In this document: positions 31,031 through 32,791 of the stretch, piece after piece
How the letters are laid out: the number at the start of each line of letters is the position of its first letter
Numbering within the stretch: the stretch's first letter is position 1
NCBI GenBank assembly: GCA_001509335.1
Contig: LGGY01000124.1
Location: 1 to 32,791 of the forward strand
Direction of reading: 5' to 3'
Source of the DNA: Fidelibacterota bacterium 46_43
Lineage (GTDB): Bacteria; Fidelibacterota; Fidelibacteria; Fidelibacterales; Fidelibacteraceae
DNA length: 32,791 nt
Position numbers and translations under genes: made by a program
The notes under the pieces: generated by a model
Databases searched by the model: none
What the model was told of the DNA's origin: nothing
Seen by the model: only the letters and a program-made list of their open reading frames with translations

Positions 31031-31066
31031 CCGTGAAATTCCCAATCCTGATTGGGAATTTCACGG
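31031..31066. repeat. Perfect 36-base palindrome
   Basis: CCGTGAAATTCCCAATC (31031-31047) and its exact reverse complement (31050-31066) are separated by CT. All 17 pairs match. No T run follows on either strand, so it is not a standard terminator; it could be a hairpin in RNA, a protein site, or a REP-like or mobile repeat unit. Confidence 0.85.
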
Positions 31067-31263
31067 GATCATTATTCTTAAATTCAATTCATCACTCATC
31101 ATTCATAATTATCCAATTATATGAATAATAATATTATCTTGCTTTATGTCGCTTTTCGGTGTATTTTACCCCCGGGGTGGGGGGCGTCACCTAAGCGATT
31201 TCATATATCTCATCTCTCATATAATCCTGGTGCTAAATCAAATTAATCGCCAATTCTATTTAA

Positions 31264-31284
31264 GAAGTTAGAAGTTGGAAGTTA
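31264..31284. repeat. Three tandem 7-base units (GAAGTTA/G)
   Basis: GAAGTTA, GAAGTTG and GAAGTTA lie directly head to tail, differing at the last base only. Low-complexity intergenic DNA. Confidence 0.8.
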
Positions 31285-31307
31285 GCGTCGTTTTGCTCCT
31301 GTGTTTC

Positions 31308-31356
31308 AATCAAATCAATCAAACCAATCAAACCAATCAAATCAATCTATTCAATC
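31308..31356. repeat. Array of five 9-base units (AATCAAAYC)
   Basis: AATCAAATC, AATCAAACC, AATCAAACC, AATCAAATC and AATCTATTC run without gaps, ending in a partial AATC. The last 23 bases (31334-31356) recur exactly at 31392-31414. Confidence 0.85.
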
Positions 31357-31392
31357 CTCCGTGAAATATCCTGGTAAACCGGCTCCCTTTGC

Positions 31393-31423
31393 AATCAAAT
31401 CAATCTATTCAATCTAATCAATC
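31393..31423. repeat. Second array of the 9-base unit, three copies
   Basis: AATCAAATC, AATCTATTC and AATCTAATC, then a partial AATC. The first units copy the end of the array at 31308-31356 exactly over 23 bases, so the two share an origin; 35 non-repeat bases separate them. Confidence 0.85.
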
Positions 31424-31443
31424 GACTTTCGACTGCCGACTGT
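31423..31443. repeat. Three tandem 7-base units (CGACTNN)
   Basis: CGACTTT, CGACTGC and CGACTGT, head to tail, directly after the second 9-base array. Same unit length as the triplet at 31264 but unrelated sequence. Confidence 0.8.
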
Positions 31444-31462
31444 CCACAACCTTTATACATAT

Positions 31463-32725
31463 TTATTGAAAACGAAATAAAAGTGGGTAGATAAAAACCA
31501 TAAAAGCCGCCCATCCGGCATAAACGGTGAGGTACCGGCCGGTACGGCTCCGGAGATGATGAAGACCTTTTTTTCCCTGGATTTTTCCGATGATATCATT
31601 GAGGAGCCCTGCCGCATGGCCGGCGATAAGCAGGTTTAATCCCAATATAGCGATCCGGTTTGGACTCAGTCCATAGGATCCCAGGCGGAAAAGGATGGCG
31701 GACAGGGCAATCAGATCCAGAAGGAGTCCCAGGGCTAATAATGTGGTTAACAAGATGTCTTGAATTTTTTCATTCTTGAAAAGATTTCTTTCCCGGATAC
31801 TGAAAACCGTCATGGCCAGAATCAAAAGAAGCATGGCATTAAAGACCATCAGTGTGTTTCTGTCGATAAAGGGATTTATGCCTTTGAACAGAACAATTCC
31901 CAGATATGCCAGAAGTGTGAAAAGAAAAAGGGGAGTAAAAATCCTGGCGATGACAGGAGCCATGGGTGTTGTACTTTTCTCACGGAGAAATACCAGATGC
32001 GCTCCGCCGATCAGGCAAAGTGCCGCCCCGTATGGCGCAATCCAGGGCATAAGGGACTCAAATAATAATTCATCCACCAGAGAAAAGAGTCCGGCGGTAA
32101 TTCCGGTGAGAATCATGCCGGCAAAGCCAAGGAGGGCGGTATATACCATCCACTCCCCATTAAAATCCAGAAAAGTGCTGCGTTTTTCAATCGTTTTCAT
32201 ATCTCCGTTCACAAAAACACATCCCGTGAGAAACCAGAGTAAAAAGGGAAGGTGGATCAGTGCAATCAAAGCGGTCTGGGATTGATCCGGCGCAGGTAAC
32301 AATGCGGCATACACGCCGCTGATCAGAAAGAGAATCGATACAGAAATCCACACAGTTTTCAGGAATCCGTTTCGTATCATCAAATAGACGGAAAGCAAGG
32401 GGAACAGGGCAAATCCCGGAAAGCGTGGATAAAAATATGTTTCACTGATGCCGGTTAAATCCGGAAGTTTAACAAGTGTCCCTGCTGTCAGAATAAGGAG
32501 AATCAATATGGGCAGGGAGATTGATTTTTCCTTTTTATGTGTCTCTTTTTCGCCTGCTGCATGTATGCCGTCTGCCTCAAAACGGGCACACCAGAATGCC
32601 CAAAGGGGACCGGTGGTTTCCGGTTGGAGTCGGAGGAAAGAAGCCGCAAAGACCCCGGGATCTTTCCGGTAAAGAAATTCAAGTCCTTCGGGATTTTGTA
32701 GATTATTGAGAATTTTTTCTTTCAT
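31463..32725 (-). CDS. Polytopic inner-membrane protein of unknown function
   Basis: A 420-residue protein not firmly recognised; some resemblance to DUF4153-type membrane proteins is possible but unproven. Residues 1-70 are soluble and cytoplasmic (KILNNLQNPEGLEFLYRKDP at the start). From about residue 70 there are about eleven to twelve hydrophobic helices, for example ISLPILILLILTAGTLV and, near the C-terminus, YLTVYAGWAAFMVFIYPLLF. INPFIDRNTLMVFNAMLLLI near residue 290 is a polar loop before a helix and may be a family mark. The ATG has AGGAG eight bases upstream and a TATAAT box at 32753-32758. It is a single gene here, converging on htrA. No catalytic motif is visible. Confidence 0.75.
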   Translation of the reverse strand: MKEKILNNLQNPEGLEFLYRKDPGVFAASFLRLQPETTGPLWAFWCARFEADGIHAAGEKETHKKEKSISLPILILLILTAGTLVKLPDLTGISETYFYPRFPGFALFPLLSVYLMIRNGFLKTVWISVSILFLISGVYAALLPAPDQSQTALIALIHLPFLLWFLTGCVFVNGDMKTIEKRSTFLDFNGEWMVYTALLGFAGMILTGITAGLFSLVDELLFESLMPWIAPYGAALCLIGGAHLVFLREKSTTPMAPVIARIFTPLFLFTLLAYLGIVLFKGINPFIDRNTLMVFNAMLLLILAMTVFSIRERNLFKNEKIQDILLTTLLALGLLLDLIALSAILFRLGSYGLSPNRIAILGLNLLIAGHAAGLLNDIIGKIQGKKGLHHLRSRTGRYLTVYAGWAAFMVFIYPLLFRFQ

Positions 32726-32752
32726 AAACAGACTCCTGGGATAATTTCAAGA

Positions 32753-32758
32753 ATTATA
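32753..32758 (-). promoter_or_regulatory. Minus-10 box for the membrane-protein gene
   Basis: TATAAT on the minus strand, 27 bases before the start codon. The expected minus-35 position reads AAACTT, a poor match, so the promoter is likely but incomplete in sequence support. Confidence 0.45.
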
Positions 32759-32791
32759 TCCACCGAAATCCATAAAGTTTCTTTAAATAAA

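Larger units (their letters stand above)
30895..31462. other. 568-base non-coding intergenic region between convergent genes
   Basis: It separates htrA (plus) from the membrane-protein gene (minus), both reading into it. It holds the htrA terminator, a perfect 36-base palindrome, an AT-rich stretch with TCAT/ATTA repeats (about 31075-31135), a short GC-rich run (31168-31186, including the 11-base near-palindrome ACCCCCGGGGT), two triplets of 7-base units and two arrays of a 9-base unit. No open frame with coding character and no tRNA was seen. No T-tailed hairpin was found for the minus-strand gene. Confidence 0.7.

Noticed and set aside
31031..31066. Palindrome as a second htrA terminator or a terminator for the minus-strand membrane gene
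   Set aside because: No T run follows the stem on either strand, and the htrA transcript already has a strong terminator at 30929.
31168..31186. GC-rich run ACCCCCGGGGT... as an insertion-sequence end
   Set aside because: No matching inverted copy, target duplication or transposase was found nearby.
31308..31423. Possible CRISPR array from regularly repeated AATC units
   Set aside because: Units are 9 bases and contiguous without spacers, and there are no cas genes.

Overview
The window looks like chromosome of a Gram-negative bacterium of the FCB assemblage (Bacteroidota, Marinimicrobia, Calditrichota, Cloacimonadota or relatives). The envelope is clearly didermic: there are lipoprotein signals, an outer-membrane barrel, an LpoA-like protein and a periplasmic HtrA protease. 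The best lineage marker is a PorX homologue (response regulator fused to a PglZ/alkaline-phosphatase domain). The phylum assignment is inference. Almost everything is on the minus strand in tight, often overlapping gene trains with good Shine-Dalgarno sequences. No tRNA, rRNA, CRISPR or transposase gene was seen.

Region A (about 29391 down to 17767, minus strand) is a 14-gene train: porX, tsaE, tsaB, rimI, accD, surE, an LpoA-like periplasmic protein, pgeF, uppP, holA, an ECF sigma factor, its zinc-finger anti-sigma factor, a GAF-GGDEF diguanylate cyclase and a 63-residue zinc-ribbon protein. It ends at a bidirectional terminator (17726-17743). It mixes core functions (t6A tRNA modification, fatty-acid synthesis, replication) with envelope functions (peptidoglycan precursor editing, lipid-carrier recycling, envelope signalling). 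Divergent from porX is an htrA/degQ-type protease (29524-30894). The 132-base gap between them carries mirror-image GGAAC elements and a 12-base palindrome, suggesting shared envelope-stress control.

Region B (about 17668 down to 5726, minus strand) is a surface-glycan operon: a TPR lipoprotein, a polyprenyl-phosphate GT2 with two C-terminal membrane helices, a second GT2, a YfhO-family membrane protein, a GT4, a glucuronyl C5-epimerase-like protein, an AsnB-type amidotransferase, a PIG-L deacetylase and an ATP-grasp ligase. Together they suggest an envelope glycan containing uronic acids and amino sugars that is modified by epimerisation, deacetylation and amidation.

Region C (5704 down to 1198, minus strand) is an uptake cassette: a LysR regulator, a porin-like barrel, and a NitT/TauT-family ABC importer (binding lipoprotein, permease, ATPase). 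Its substrate cannot be read from sequence. A further GT4 (50-1129) follows, so the cassette sits between glycan genes.

Region D (30895-31462) is non-coding and structured: a strong terminator, a perfect 36-base palindrome, two different 7-base triplets and two arrays of a 9-base repeat. Beyond it a minus-strand polytopic membrane protein of unknown function (31463-32725) completes the window.
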